NCBI GenBank assembly: GCA_951828385.1
Contig: OX639973.1
Span: 3,091,200-3,155,199, forward strand
DNA: 64,000 nt
Direction of reading: 5' to 3'
Origin: an uncultured Poribacteria bacterium
Lineage (GTDB): Bacteria; Poribacteria; WGA-4E; WGA-3G
The number at the start of each line of letters is the position of its first letter. Within the stretch, counting starts at the first letter, position 1. Below the pieces are notes generated by a model, which did not search any database, was not told the origin of the DNA, and saw only the letters and a program-made list of their open reading frames with translations. The position numbers were made by a program, and so were the translations under genes. Below, piece by piece: positions 34,865 to 44,171 of the stretch.

Positions 34865-34948
34865 TTTGCGTTATTCTCCTATACTTACTTCCGACAATAG
34901 TGTAGTGGGCAAATGGGACAAGCACCACGAAAAACAACAGGACGCTTA

Positions 34949-35200
34949 TCAAATCCGTCTTTCGTATTCGCTATGTGTTCCAACCCAAAACCAGATGAAA
35001 TCCCCTGCTTCTTCACGGGCTAAAGCCCTATAACCTCTACTCACTCGGATTGCCCAAAGGTTTCCAACCTTTTTAAAACGGAGAGAAGGATGTCTGGAAT
35101 TTTGCCGAAGGAGTTGAAATTTCTGAGGGACGCGTCTTTGGACATTGGGTGGAAGTTCGGCGTAGGCATCCCAAAAATCGTCATCAAGAATATGTTCCAT
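34949..35200 (-). CDS. RelE/ParE-superfamily toxin
   Basis: An 83-residue small basic protein with the RelE-like core: FWDAYAELPPNVQRRVPQKF, then HPSLRFKKVGNLWAIRVSRGYRALAREE, and a C-terminal DFIWFWVGTHSEYER. This matches the HigB/RelE type, in which Arg and the terminal His/Tyr cleave mRNA on the ribosome. It begins 2 bp after the stop of the antitoxin gene upstream. The order antitoxin-then-toxin is usual for RelBE-like modules. Confidence 0.87.
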   Translation of the reverse strand: MEHILDDDFWDAYAELPPNVQRRVPQKFQLLRQNSRHPSLRFKKVGNLWAIRVSRGYRALAREEAGDFIWFWVGTHSEYERRI

Positions 35201-35201
35201 A

Positions 35202-35525
35202 CTACAATAATTTCTGTAGTTCGTCTATGCTTCGGTATTTGCCTTCTCGATAATTTTTAATGGCTTTCTCGGCAAGGTGATCCAGCCGTCCGGCTTTCAC
35301 GTCTTCCTCAAATTGCTCCTCCCAAACTTCTTCTTCGGCGACGAGTGCCTCATGAAGTTTTTTTTCGAGAGTTTTCAGGAGTACGGCTTCTGTAGGTGCC
35401 TCGCACTTGACTTTTGGAACGTCTGGTATCCGTCCAAGCCAGTTCGCACCGTTCCTTTGGATGTGAGCGGTATAGGTCTCCTCAAAGACTTTGTCATGAA
35501 TGTCAACAGTCTTTATTTGTTCCAT
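35202..35525 (-). CDS. Antitoxin of the RelE-type module
   Basis: A 107-residue acidic protein. AHIQRNGANWLGRIPDVPKV resembles a HicB-like N-terminal half-fold, and the second half is a charged helix (EEVWEEQFEEDVKAGRLDHL) ending YREGKYRSIDELQKLL, typical of the toxin-wrapping tail of type II antitoxins. It has a conventional short leader. It is identified mainly by its tight coupling to the RelE gene; the antitoxin class is uncertain. Confidence 0.78.
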   Translation of the reverse strand: MEQIKTVDIHDKVFEETYTAHIQRNGANWLGRIPDVPKVKCEAPTEAVLLKTLEKKLHEALVAEEEVWEEQFEEDVKAGRLDHLAEKAIKNYREGKYRSIDELQKLL

Positions 35526-35683
35526 GAATTTTCTCCGTAATCATAGAAGGATAATTTTCAAACAAGGGCATCCATAATCCGTCAATCCTTGAATCCTGTG
35601 AATCCCGGTCCAGACAATGACACACCACATTACCGAACTAAATGCTTAATCTTCATGCAGCGCGCCTATGGTAGACTGAAAAC

Positions 35684-36538
35684 TTACAGTCCCGCGTTTT
35701 CCCAGACCTGATCAAGGGATTCCGCGGTGGCTTTTGCCGCGTCTACGGGTTCCATGCTGGCCACTTTTTTGCTGAACGGTTCGGGTGTCACAGGTCCGTC
35801 GTAACCGAGCACTGTCAAAATTTGCATCAATTCGGCGAGTGGGATTACGCCGGTCTCCGCAGGAAGGCATCTGATGTTATCAATCTGATCGTCAGGATCA
35901 ATCCCGGCAGGCGCATCGTTGATGTGGACGTAAACGACATCCGATGCAGAGAGTTTTCGTACATCGTCAACTGTGGAACGGCAGGTGTACCAGTGCCATG
36001 TATCAAAGAGGAGTCCGACGTTTCCAGTGCCGACAGCAGCAGCGAGTCCTAACATGGCATCCATTGAATAGGCGAAGAGGTACTTGGAACCTTTGCGGCT
36101 CGTTGCAGGCCCAATAAACTCAAGCCCGATGGAGTGTCCGTGATCTTTGAGAATCTCAGCAACAGAACGGAGCCGTTTGACGGAGAAATCCCAATTCTCC
36201 TGATACGTCATATCGTTTGAGGCGGGACCGACAACAGTAGTCGTCCGAAAGCAACCGAGTTCCGCAGCGAGTGCCGCACGTTCTGGCAGTTGTGCTAAAC
36301 CGGCGTAGTAGTCGGCATCGGGCCCGCGCCAATTGACACCGAAACCCCAGCCACCCATAGTAATCCCCGCTTCCGACCAGAGGTCTTTGACGTGCTGGAC
36401 AGAGTGTTCTTGTGCAAGTTGGTTGGCTTCATCGATGCTCAGATCGAGACCTTCAAAACCAGCGTTTTTGGCGAGGTCTAAACCTTCTTTCATGTTCGCC
36501 CGGATGCCGATTGCACCGGTACTTAGGTTCTTAAACAT
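35684..36538 (-). CDS. Sugar phosphate isomerase/epimerase (TIM barrel, AP endonuclease 2-like)
   Basis: A 284-residue (beta/alpha)8 protein of the xylose-isomerase-like superfamily. Landmarks are the early GFEGLDLSIDEAN, LGCFRTTTVVGPASND, SIGLEFIGPATSRK, LLFDTWHWYTCRS with the metal-ligand Asp and His, and VVYVHINDAP. These TIM barrels bind a divalent metal and interconvert ketoses, inosose or hydroxypyruvate. It heads no tight operon; the next minus-strand gene upstream starts after a repeat. Substrate unknown. Confidence 0.88.
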   Translation of the reverse strand: MFKNLSTGAIGIRANMKEGLDLAKNAGFEGLDLSIDEANQLAQEHSVQHVKDLWSEAGITMGGWGFGVNWRGPDADYYAGLAQLPERAALAAELGCFRTTTVVGPASNDMTYQENWDFSVKRLRSVAEILKDHGHSIGLEFIGPATSRKGSKYLFAYSMDAMLGLAAAVGTGNVGLLFDTWHWYTCRSTVDDVRKLSASDVVYVHINDAPAGIDPDDQIDNIRCLPAETGVIPLAELMQILTVLGYDGPVTPEPFSKKVASMEPVDAAKATAESLDQVWENAGL

Positions 36539-36555
36539 AACTTCTCCTTTTTCCT

Positions 36556-36720
36556 TTATACGGAAGGATGGAAGATTGGAAGCGAATTCCTTCCATTCCT
36601 ATTCACCTTTTTCAGTTATCACGGAAGATTAGGGAGTTGGAAGATTGGAGGGGCGGAAGTGAATCCCTTCCATCCTTCCGACCTTCCATCCCAACGCCTT
36701 CTATCCTTCCATCATCTTCT
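36556..36720. repeat. Foldback intergenic repeat (GGAAG/CTTCC family), copy 2
   Basis: GGAAGGATGGAAGATTGGAA at 36561-36580 and more GGAAG words near 36624-36655 face CTTCCATCCTTCCGACCTTC at 36666-36685 and a further CTATCCTTCCATC. The right end overlaps the 3' end of the PhyH gene and supplies its last codons and stop. Confidence 0.75.
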
Positions 36721-37432
36721 TCTCTTCCGTTAATTTTTCACCACGTAAGACTTTCGCAGCGACAGCCCACGGATAGTCGGTGTCTTCAGCATTTGCGTCG
36801 CGATACGTCGGAATCCAGACCCAACGCTCTTCGCCAGAACGGTTCGGATGGCTGGAGTGGAGCGTCAAATCGTGGAAAAAGACGGCACCGCCCGCTTCTA
36901 ACTCCGCAGTAACGGCGAGGTTTTCGTCAACTGCACCGGGACGCAACCGATTGCCGAAACCGTGTCCGTCACTGGCATCGCCATCGTGGACAATCGCGGA
37001 TTTGTGGGAACCCGGAAATAACTTGAGGCACCCGTTTTCAACAGTCACGTCGTCAAGAGCGACCCAAATCGAGACTTTGTGTGCACCGTGCCAGTAGTGC
37101 CAATCTTGGTGCCAAGGACTCGCAAAGGTCATCTCATCACTCTTGAAAACCACCTTATCGCTCAGGAACTCGATATCTGGAGCGAGAATGCCTTCTAAGA
37201 TGTCCAGTATTCGTGCATTACCGACTGCGGTTTGGAAGACTGGACTCCGCGCGGCTAAACCCACATAAACACCGTGTCCAGCGACTGCCCCGGTCTCCAC
37301 TTTAACGGTTTCCAAGATGTCGATGCATTCTAATTTAAGCCGTTGAACTTCGTCTCGTGTAAACAGGTTCGGTGCGATAGCAAAACCGGTTTGATCGAAA
37401 TCGTTGCGCAGGATTGTTATATCAAAGGTCAT
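36701..37432 (-). CDS. Phytanoyl-CoA dioxygenase (PhyH) family protein
   Basis: I start at 37432 (MTFDITILRNDFDQTGFAIA); 13 upstream in-frame codons belong to the neighbouring gene. The 243-residue Fe(II)/2-oxoglutarate oxygenase has HQD in PWHQDWHYW, the distal His in FFHDLTLHSSHPNRS and a nearby Arg in EERWVWI. The N-terminal DFDQTGFAIAPNLFT is the standard PhyH opening. The start overlaps the Gfo/Idh stop by 11 bp, indicating coupling and a shared pathway. The last four residues and stop (MMEG) come from the repeat. Confidence 0.92.
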   Translation of the reverse strand: MTFDITILRNDFDQTGFAIAPNLFTRDEVQRLKLECIDILETVKVETGAVAGHGVYVGLAARSPVFQTAVGNARILDILEGILAPDIEFLSDKVVFKSDEMTFASPWHQDWHYWHGAHKVSIWVALDDVTVENGCLKLFPGSHKSAIVHDGDASDGHGFGNRLRPGAVDENLAVTAELEAGGAVFFHDLTLHSSHPNRSGEERWVWIPTYRDANAEDTDYPWAVAAKVLRGEKLTEEKKMMEG

Positions 37433-38510
37433 TTGATGCCTCAATGTGAACTTCGCGTCCCGTCTCAGCACTTCGGAGCAGCCCTTCCATCATCTGCTGG
37501 ACAACCAGCCCATGACGGAGCGGTGCCTTACAGGTTACGTCATCTAAGATACATTCGATAAAGTGGTCAGCGATAGCGTCCCACGTCGCCGCATGCTTAC
37601 TCTTCGGCGGCTTCCCATCTATGTCCTGAAATTCACCTTTTTTATCCGTTCGATAGAGGCGTAGCGGTTTCAGCGTCGCCCCCGCCTCTGTGCCGAAGAG
37701 CTCGATCTGAAACTCGTCGGGTTGGTGTGATGCCCAGAAACTTTCCACCTGCAACCCGACACCCCCTTCAAAGGTAATAAATCCACCCGCGTAATCATCG
37801 GAATCATATTTCTCGTAGATCTCTTTAGGGGCTTTCGTCCCCCTCCAATAGCCAAGTCCTCGAGGTCCGAACTTCGCGCCAGCAGCACCTAACACTGCAA
37901 TTGGCTTCGGTAATCCAAGAATCCACCATGCCGAGTCAAGCACATGGACACCCATGTCGCGAAATGCGCCGCCGCCTTTCTGGATGAAACCGAGGTTCCA
38001 TGCGGGGATACCGCTTCTACGCACGCTCCGTGCCCGCGCGTAATAGAGTTCTCCGAAATAATCATCGCGTGCAAGATTGCCGAGGTACTGGCAATCATTG
38101 CCAAAGCGCGTAGAGAGCGACATCATATTGACGACACCCGCGGCTTCCGCTGCTGTGACCAACTTTTGTGCCGCTGCCTCAGAATCCGCGAGCGGTTTCG
38201 TTACCATCACGTGTTTGCCGTTCCGCACGGCTTCCAACGCGATCGGGACATGCCACTGATTCGGCGTGCCGACAAATACCGCATCAATATCAGAGGCTTT
38301 ACACATCTCTTTGTAATCCGTGTAGAATTTAACTTTACCGGGCAAGTCCTTGGCGAAGTCTTTCATCCGATCTTCAAGTAAATCGCAGAGTGCGACAACA
38401 GTGCCGCGTGGGTTTCTGGCGAGCGCCGCGCCATTAGGTTTACCGATCCCCATACCGACGACACAGATGCGGACCTGTTTTTTTGCTGATGCCATAAAGT
38501 CTATCTCCAA
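37422..38510 (-). CDS. Gfo/Idh/MocA family oxidoreductase
   Basis: A 362-residue NAD(P)-dependent dehydrogenase. The cofactor motif is VVGMGIGKPNGAALARN. The family signature is MVTKPLADSEA, where Thr replaces the usual Glu before Lys-Pro; the catalytic Lys is kept. The C-terminal domain contains GAFRDMGVHVLDSAWWILGL, with the expected His. It is upstream of and overlaps the PhyH gene. This is the most divergent of the three Gfo/Idh members in the window. Confidence 0.92.
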   Translation of the reverse strand: MEIDFMASAKKQVRICVVGMGIGKPNGAALARNPRGTVVALCDLLEDRMKDFAKDLPGKVKFYTDYKEMCKASDIDAVFVGTPNQWHVPIALEAVRNGKHVMVTKPLADSEAAAQKLVTAAEAAGVVNMMSLSTRFGNDCQYLGNLARDDYFGELYYARARSVRRSGIPAWNLGFIQKGGGAFRDMGVHVLDSAWWILGLPKPIAVLGAAGAKFGPRGLGYWRGTKAPKEIYEKYDSDDYAGGFITFEGGVGLQVESFWASHQPDEFQIELFGTEAGATLKPLRLYRTDKKGEFQDIDGKPPKSKHAATWDAIADHFIECILDDVTCKAPLRHGLVVQQMMEGLLRSAETGREVHIEASNDL

Positions 38511-38525
38511 ATTTTAAATCTATTA

Positions 38526-39089
38526 TTATTTTGGTTTCCCTTGGATATCCAAGGCAGGATTAACTTCATTTCTGACCGGCTTAACCGTCCGAAGGTACGC
38601 CCAAATCGCCTTCAAATCTTCATCGTTCATCTGCGCGTAGTGTTTCGTCGGCATCGGCGGAAAAATCTTCCGGTTGCTTTCAACACCTTGATGGCGTCCA
38701 GTCCGCATCGCTCCGATGAACATCTCCTCTGTCCATTCGCCTAACCCGGTTTCTTTATCAGGGGTCAGGTTTGAGGCGAAACTGGTTCCAAACGCGCCTG
38801 AGAAAGCACTTAGCTGCGGCGCAGTTACCATAAAAATGCCCTGTTGGATTGTACGGAGATTATAGCGTGGGGAAGGCTGCCCAGCAGGATGCCCAGCGAG
38901 ATACAGGTCCATATTATACTCGGCACCCACGCGCGGCGTATGACAATATCCGCACGCAGCGACTGCCTCCACGAGATATTTGCCGCGCTGGACCATGTCA
39001 CTCTGGCTCTCAACAGCGCGGATGCTTAGCGCAATAATGGCACCCACAAAAAGCACCATGACACAAAAGATTATAAGATTACGACGCAT
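38526..39089 (-). CDS. Membrane-anchored or secreted c-type cytochrome
   Basis: A 187-residue protein with an N-terminal hydrophobic helix (about residues 5-27) that anchors or exports it. One heme-binding CxxCH is clear (CGYCH, near residue 46). The distal ligand is probably a Met in the last third (FPPMPTKHYAQMNDEDLKAI), as in monoheme cytochromes with PMP segments. KAIWAYLRTVKPV is the typical end of a class I cytochrome c domain. Expected to carry electrons in the periplasm. It sits just upstream of the Gfo/Idh gene in the same direction. Confidence 0.88.
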   Translation of the reverse strand: MRRNLIIFCVMVLFVGAIIALSIRAVESQSDMVQRGKYLVEAVAACGYCHTPRVGAEYNMDLYLAGHPAGQPSPRYNLRTIQQGIFMVTAPQLSAFSGAFGTSFASNLTPDKETGLGEWTEEMFIGAMRTGRHQGVESNRKIFPPMPTKHYAQMNDEDLKAIWAYLRTVKPVRNEVNPALDIQGKPK

Positions 39090-39165
39090 TCAATTTTTCT
39101 CCTTTAGTTTCAAATCTCGGACAAAATTTAGCACATCCTGCAAATAGATGCAATAGAAATTACGT

Positions 39166-39190
39166 AAAAAGCGCGGTTTAAAACCGCGCC
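39166..39190 (-). terminator. Rho-independent terminator downstream of the TonB-dependent receptor gene
   Basis: Perfect 9-bp stem GCGCGGTTT/AAACCGCGC at 39171-39189 with one loop base; on the minus strand it is followed by TTTTT. Confidence 0.8.
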
Positions 39191-39225
39191 TATATTGCAA
39201 TTTTTTAAGTGAGATCACAACTATC

Positions 39226-42021
39226 TTAGAAACGATAGGATAACTTCGCGTAGTAAAGTCCGCCGTTGAAACCGAAAGGTGCCGATCTTCTCGAATACGT
39301 GAACACACCGGGGGAGTCAACAATGACATTGCCCGTGCTGTCCTTTAAAGCACCCGCACGCGACTGACCAATCTCGTTCAAGTCAGGCATCTGATCGAAC
39401 AGGTTGTTCGCACCGATAGTCAGTGAAAGCCCTTCGTTCAACTGATAATTGCTCTGGATGTCGGTGAGCCATTTCCCGCCATACGTCTGACGTGCCGGAT
39501 CGTCGCCACTTCCCTCTTGGACGGTGTAACTCCCGAAGTAGCGCAGAGCACCACCAATAGTGAGACCGCCAATAATGTAATCCGCACTGATATTCACGCG
39601 AGTGTTCGGCTGCCACTCTTCAATCATAGAACGCTCCTGCGACGGGAAAAGCGTATCCTCAAGCCCAACGAGGATTTCCGGTGCATCCACGTCACCGATA
39701 ACTTCAGTGTCTGCCCACGTCAACGCAACCTTCAAATTGAGGAGGGATTCGTTGTCGAAAGCAAGCAAGTAGCCCGCTGCGACATCAACGCCTTGGGTGC
39801 GTGTCTGCGCAACATTTGTGAATACCTGTGCGCTGCTCGCCCCTGCAGCAACTAAGGCAGGGATTTTATCAGCACTGAAGCTGCCACTGAGCACAATACG
39901 ATCATCGATTTGAATGAGGAAGCCATCAACCGTGAACCACAGCTTTTCAAGCGGTTTCAACACGAAACCACCGGAGACGTTGAATGCGGTCTCTTCTTTG
40001 AGTTCAGGGATACCGAGTGCCCCCGCAGCATCGCTATCATTGCGAAAGGTGCCGACTTCAAGTGCTATCAGTTCATCCGTATTTCCGTCCTGATCAATAT
40101 CGTCAGCATCTACTTTGAATTGCGTGCTAATGTTATTGAAGTAGAGTTGCTGCAGCGACGGTGCCCGAAAACCAGTGCTACCGGCTGCACGGACCGCAAC
40201 CTGTTTCGTCAGGTCGTAGCGAGCCGTTGCTTTTCCTGTGACGGTCGTCCCGAAGTCACTATACTGTTCACCGCGCACCGCTGCGCCGACGAGGAGTCCG
40301 GCACCCGGTTGCCCACTGAGATAAGATTCAAAGTCGGCATACCCTGCGATATTCGTCCGACTTTCGTCCACTTCGTTGTCGGGTCGGAAACCGGGGAAGA
40401 CTTGGATACCGCTCGCAGCACCGTCTACGCCGAGTCCAGCATCAATCCATGAAAGCGGTTCGCCCGCATGGATGCCATAACCTTCTCTACGGAATTCAAT
40501 ACCGCCCGCAAGGTTGATGAGCGAGGACTGATAATCCAACGGATAAGTGACATCTAAATTGAACGCTGTTTGTGAGAGTTCAAAGCCGCCAGCATCTGCG
40601 GAGGTTGGACTGCTCACACCATAAGAGGCATTCAAGGAGTTGGAAATGAGAAAGTCGAATGTGTTCAAACCGTGGTTGATGCTAACATCAACATTCAGGT
40701 CAGTCGATTCATGTGTCCATGCCATGCCTAAGGCAAGAGAGGTATCACCGATGTCGGTGTTAATTTCTGGCAAGAATCCATCGGGGTAAATTTCTGTGAC
40801 GGTTCTGGATGCCTGATTCGCTCTGCGATAGAAACCTGCACTATTGTTTTGGCGTGAGGAGTATCCACCAAAAGAATAGAGTTCTAAACCTTCAGCAAGC
40901 GGGAGTCCGAAGTTATAAAATCCGACTTTCTGTGACGAATCGGCATCCCCGATGCGGAAGTTCTGACGCTCAAAAGTGTATTCGCGCCGGTCGAACCAGA
41001 CCGGTTTTTCTGTCACAGTACCATCATCATTTTCGGTTTCAAGCATCTCATCTGCCGGTCTGCCTGGATCTACATCCACCCAATCATATTGGCGTTCGCC
41101 TGTAAGTCCTGCGCGGTTTGTGCGGTATCTGTCGCGCCATTCGGCGGTCAGATTCAAGAAGCCGGATTCGCCGACTTTCATACCGTAGTTCGCGTTACCA
41201 TTCCATGTATCGCCATCACCTTCGTAGGTTTGCCCCCAATAGATGTCAGCATTGCCCGCATCTACATCGTCTTTGAGTACGATATTGATAACACCGGCGA
41301 TAGCATCGGAGCCGTATTGCGCCGCCGCACCATCCCGCAGGACTTCAATCCGCTCAATCGCCGCTGACGGAATCGCATTGAAGTCTGTTCCGGCAGTACC
41401 ACGACCGACCGACGTATTAACGTGTAGCAAAGCACTTTTGTGGCGACGTTTGCCGTTGACAAGCACAAGCGTTTGGTCAGGACCCAAGCCACGCAGCGTT
41501 GCAGGACGTAGCGCATCTGTACCGTCACTAATCGTTGAACTTGAGAAATTGAAGGAAGGGACTAACATCTGAAGCACACGACCGGTCTCGGATTGACCAG
41601 TCAGGTTTAGCTGTTCCCTGTTAACGACTTCTATCGGCACGGGTGCCTGCAGTGCCCTTCTGCCTATGCTACGAGTACCCACCACTACAACCGCATCAAC
41701 GGTTTGGATCGGGGCAAGCACCACTGTCACTTCGGTCTGTCCAGCAGTCGTATTCAGTCGTTTACTCGAAAATCCGATGGCTACTACGGTCAGCGACTGT
41801 GCACCTGTCACGTCGCTAAACATCGTCCTTCCAGATGCATCTGTTGTCTGTTCTTGATTTCCAATTTGCACTTTTGCTTCCGGGATAGCGTTCCCACTTT
41901 GATCTTGAACGACGACCTTCAAGGTTTCAGCACTCGCAATCATTGGCATTGCTGATGCAAGTCCTAATAAAATCGCGACAACGCACCAGAAATATCGTTT
42001 ATTACCTGAAATTGACATCAT
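39226..42021 (-). CDS. TonB-dependent outer-membrane receptor
   Basis: A 931-residue receptor. It starts with a signal peptide (ending MIASA), then a carboxypeptidase-regulatory-like Ig domain (about 32-110), then the plug domain with the hallmark ATLRGLGPDQTLVLVNGKRR and IERIEVLRDGAAAQYGSDAI, and a 22-strand barrel ending in Phe (AKLSYRF). The region around ADYIIGGLTIGGALRYFG is the last barrel repeat. It imports an unidentified large ligand, powered by TonB. The first of two ATGs has AAGGA upstream. It is followed by a terminator, and the cytochrome gene is on the same strand. Confidence 0.95.
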   Translation of the reverse strand: MMSISGNKRYFWCVVAILLGLASAMPMIASAETLKVVVQDQSGNAIPEAKVQIGNQEQTTDASGRTMFSDVTGAQSLTVVAIGFSSKRLNTTAGQTEVTVVLAPIQTVDAVVVVGTRSIGRRALQAPVPIEVVNREQLNLTGQSETGRVLQMLVPSFNFSSSTISDGTDALRPATLRGLGPDQTLVLVNGKRRHKSALLHVNTSVGRGTAGTDFNAIPSAAIERIEVLRDGAAAQYGSDAIAGVINIVLKDDVDAGNADIYWGQTYEGDGDTWNGNANYGMKVGESGFLNLTAEWRDRYRTNRAGLTGERQYDWVDVDPGRPADEMLETENDDGTVTEKPVWFDRREYTFERQNFRIGDADSSQKVGFYNFGLPLAEGLELYSFGGYSSRQNNSAGFYRRANQASRTVTEIYPDGFLPEINTDIGDTSLALGMAWTHESTDLNVDVSINHGLNTFDFLISNSLNASYGVSSPTSADAGGFELSQTAFNLDVTYPLDYQSSLINLAGGIEFRREGYGIHAGEPLSWIDAGLGVDGAASGIQVFPGFRPDNEVDESRTNIAGYADFESYLSGQPGAGLLVGAAVRGEQYSDFGTTVTGKATARYDLTKQVAVRAAGSTGFRAPSLQQLYFNNISTQFKVDADDIDQDGNTDELIALEVGTFRNDSDAAGALGIPELKEETAFNVSGGFVLKPLEKLWFTVDGFLIQIDDRIVLSGSFSADKIPALVAAGASSAQVFTNVAQTRTQGVDVAAGYLLAFDNESLLNLKVALTWADTEVIGDVDAPEILVGLEDTLFPSQERSMIEEWQPNTRVNISADYIIGGLTIGGALRYFGSYTVQEGSGDDPARQTYGGKWLTDIQSNYQLNEGLSLTIGANNLFDQMPDLNEIGQSRAGALKDSTGNVIVDSPGVFTYSRRSAPFGFNGGLYYAKLSYRF

Positions 42022-42396
42022 AATTTATTCCTTTTATATTCATAAAAACTTTTATATTCATAAAAAATAGATGAGCAGATTATAATAGTCTGTAACATCT
42101 ACGGTTGTTTCCGATTAAAATACGCTTTAATTATGCGTTATTTCTTTGGTAAAATGCAAATTAAAGTCGAAAAATAACACAGGGAATGATTTTTTTAACA
42201 ACAAACTCGGTTTTTGTGCTAAAATAGGTAAAAATTGCCACAATTTATGCGCTGATAGGCAGAATTTTTGTATAGCGTTCAATTTTCGTATCCTTGAGTG
42301 CATTAAAAACCCGTCTTTGGCAGGATTTCCACCTGTTACTTGGGGAAAAGACCGAAAAACGGAGTGAACCCAATCGTTAGAAAGCATACACGACTC
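42022..42396. other. Divergent intergenic region, TonB receptor / acyl-CoA synthetase
   Basis: Contains two copies of TTTTATATTCATAAAAA near 42030-42068, just upstream of the receptor gene on the minus side, which look like a duplicated regulatory site. Near 42335 the words CACCTGTTACTTGGGGAAAA resemble part of the 17700 region. No gene seen. Confidence 0.5.
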
Positions 42397-44049
42397 ATGA
42401 TGAACTATCCATTGACACTCGCGCAGATTTTAGAACACGCACACCGTATACATGGAGATAAGCAGGTCACCACACTGCTGCCCGACGGAACACTGCATCG
42501 TTATAACTATATTGCGTTATACGAGCGTGTGAAACGATTGGCAAACGCTATCACCCAATTCGGGATTCAGCGCGGCGATAGAGTTGCAACCTACGCTTCT
42601 AATACCTATCAACACTTAGAACTCTACTACGCGATTCCGTGCATCGGTGCCGTGCTACATCCGCTCAATGTCCGTCTCTCGCCTTTGCAATTGGCACAAA
42701 TTGTGGGCGAAGCAGAAGACAAACTCATCTTTGTTGATAGCGGGTTTACGGCGCAATTTAAGGCGTTTCAGCACAAGATTGCATGTCAACAGGTTATCTA
42801 CTTTGACCCGACAGCTGCGGATGCCGATGTACCTTATGAGCGGCTACTCTCTGAAGCCACACCTGTAGCTTCATGGGATATCCGAGATGAAAACTGGGCG
42901 ATGGGACTCTGCTATACCAGCGGCACACAAGGTGAACCGAGAGGCGTTCTCTACACACACCGCTCTATGTTTCTCCACACGCTGGCAGCGAACCAAGCCG
43001 ATGTCTTCGGATTGACGGAGGCGGATGTCGTCTTGCCACTCGTCCCGATGTTCCATGCAATGGCGTGGGGATTGCCCTACGCAACCATGTTTGCTGGCGC
43101 AGATATGGTGCTACCGGGTGCTAAACCGCCATGTATAGCCAACCTTATTGCCGAGACGGGTGTCACTGTCGCTGCAGGCGTACCGACAGTTTGGGCAAAG
43201 GCGTATCCCGAATTACGCAAAAGGCGAAAGGATATCGGCGGATTGCGGCGATTGATTGTCGGTGGAGAAGCGATGCCACTGCCCCTCATAGAAGCCTACG
43301 AAAAGGAACTCGGCGTTGAGATCTGCCACGCCTGGGGAATGACAGAGATGTCCCCGACTGGGACGTTCTCGAAACTACGCGGCGCGCACCGGAGTTTGTC
43401 GGATGCCGAGAAATGGCGAATCAAGGCAAAACAGGGGCGACCTATACCGGGCGTTGAACTCCGTCTCGCAGCGGAAACATCTAACGGTTTCACGGAGCTT
43501 CCTTGGGATGGCAAGACCATCGGAGAACTACAGGTGCGAAGCCCTTGGACAGCGAATAACTACTATAAAGTTAAACCGACTCCGGAACATTTCACAACCG
43601 ACAAATGGTTACGCACCGGAGATATGGCTACGATTGATGCCGATGGCTACATGCAAATTGTTGACCGCGCGAAGGCACTCATCCGAAGCGGTGGAGAGTC
43701 TATTTCAAGCATCGCCTTGGAGACTGTACTGCTGAAGCATCCTTATGTACATGAGGCAGCGGTTGTTGGCATACCTGATGAGAAGTGGGGAGAACGGCCG
43801 TTCGCTGTCGTTGTACTCACAGAACAAACAACCGAGAATATCTCTGATATCCTCAGACAGCAACTCGCATCTGAATTCCCTAAGTTCTGGATTCCGGACA
43901 AGTTTGTTTTTGTTGATGAAATCCCGAAAACGAGCGTTGGAAAATCTGATAAGCGGGCCCTTTTAGCGCAGCTTGCCAGCCAAAACTTACTCGACAAAAG
44001 TAGCACTGTTTGCAAAAACCAAATAGTAGAGCCAGCGCATAAAAAGTAG
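42397..44049 (+). CDS. AMP-dependent acyl-CoA synthetase (long/medium chain)
   Basis: I take the ATG at 42397 (MMNYPLTLAQILEHAHRIHG). Upstream in-frame GTG/TTG codons (42364, 42340) could extend it by 11-19 residues. The 550-residue enzyme has the AMP-binding loop YTSGTQGEPRGVLYTH, the ATP-grasp WGMTEMSPTGTFS, the hinge DRAKALIRSGGE and the adenylation Lys in PKTSVGKSDKRAL. The RTGDMATIDADGYMQI segment is standard. It activates fatty or aromatic acids. Closest in style to medium/long-chain FadD-like enzymes of degradative pathways. It may be cotranscribed with the downstream alcohol dehydrogenase. Confidence 0.9.
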   Translation: MMNYPLTLAQILEHAHRIHGDKQVTTLLPDGTLHRYNYIALYERVKRLANAITQFGIQRGDRVATYASNTYQHLELYYAIPCIGAVLHPLNVRLSPLQLAQIVGEAEDKLIFVDSGFTAQFKAFQHKIACQQVIYFDPTAADADVPYERLLSEATPVASWDIRDENWAMGLCYTSGTQGEPRGVLYTHRSMFLHTLAANQADVFGLTEADVVLPLVPMFHAMAWGLPYATMFAGADMVLPGAKPPCIANLIAETGVTVAAGVPTVWAKAYPELRKRRKDIGGLRRLIVGGEAMPLPLIEAYEKELGVEICHAWGMTEMSPTGTFSKLRGAHRSLSDAEKWRIKAKQGRPIPGVELRLAAETSNGFTELPWDGKTIGELQVRSPWTANNYYKVKPTPEHFTTDKWLRTGDMATIDADGYMQIVDRAKALIRSGGESISSIALETVLLKHPYVHEAAVVGIPDEKWGERPFAVVVLTEQTTENISDILRQQLASEFPKFWIPDKFVFVDEIPKTSVGKSDKRALLAQLASQNLLDKSSTVCKNQIVEPAHKK

Positions 44050-44050
44050 C

Positions 44051-44067
44051 GGACACGCTGTGTTCCT
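44051..44067. repeat. Short palindromic element (GGCACACGCCGTGTGCC family), copy 3
   Basis: GGACAC-GCT-GTGTTCC at 44051-44066, two bases after the synthetase stop; one bulged base on the right arm. It has the same position relative to a stop codon as the copies at 16307 and 18258. Confidence 0.55.
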
Positions 44068-44171
44068 TAAAGACTTAATCGCAAACAATGCTGTTGAAAC
44101 CTGTCGGAAACCCGATTTTGACAACGGAAAAATCGGAGCGAAAACCTAATCGTTAAAAAAGGGAGATTCCC

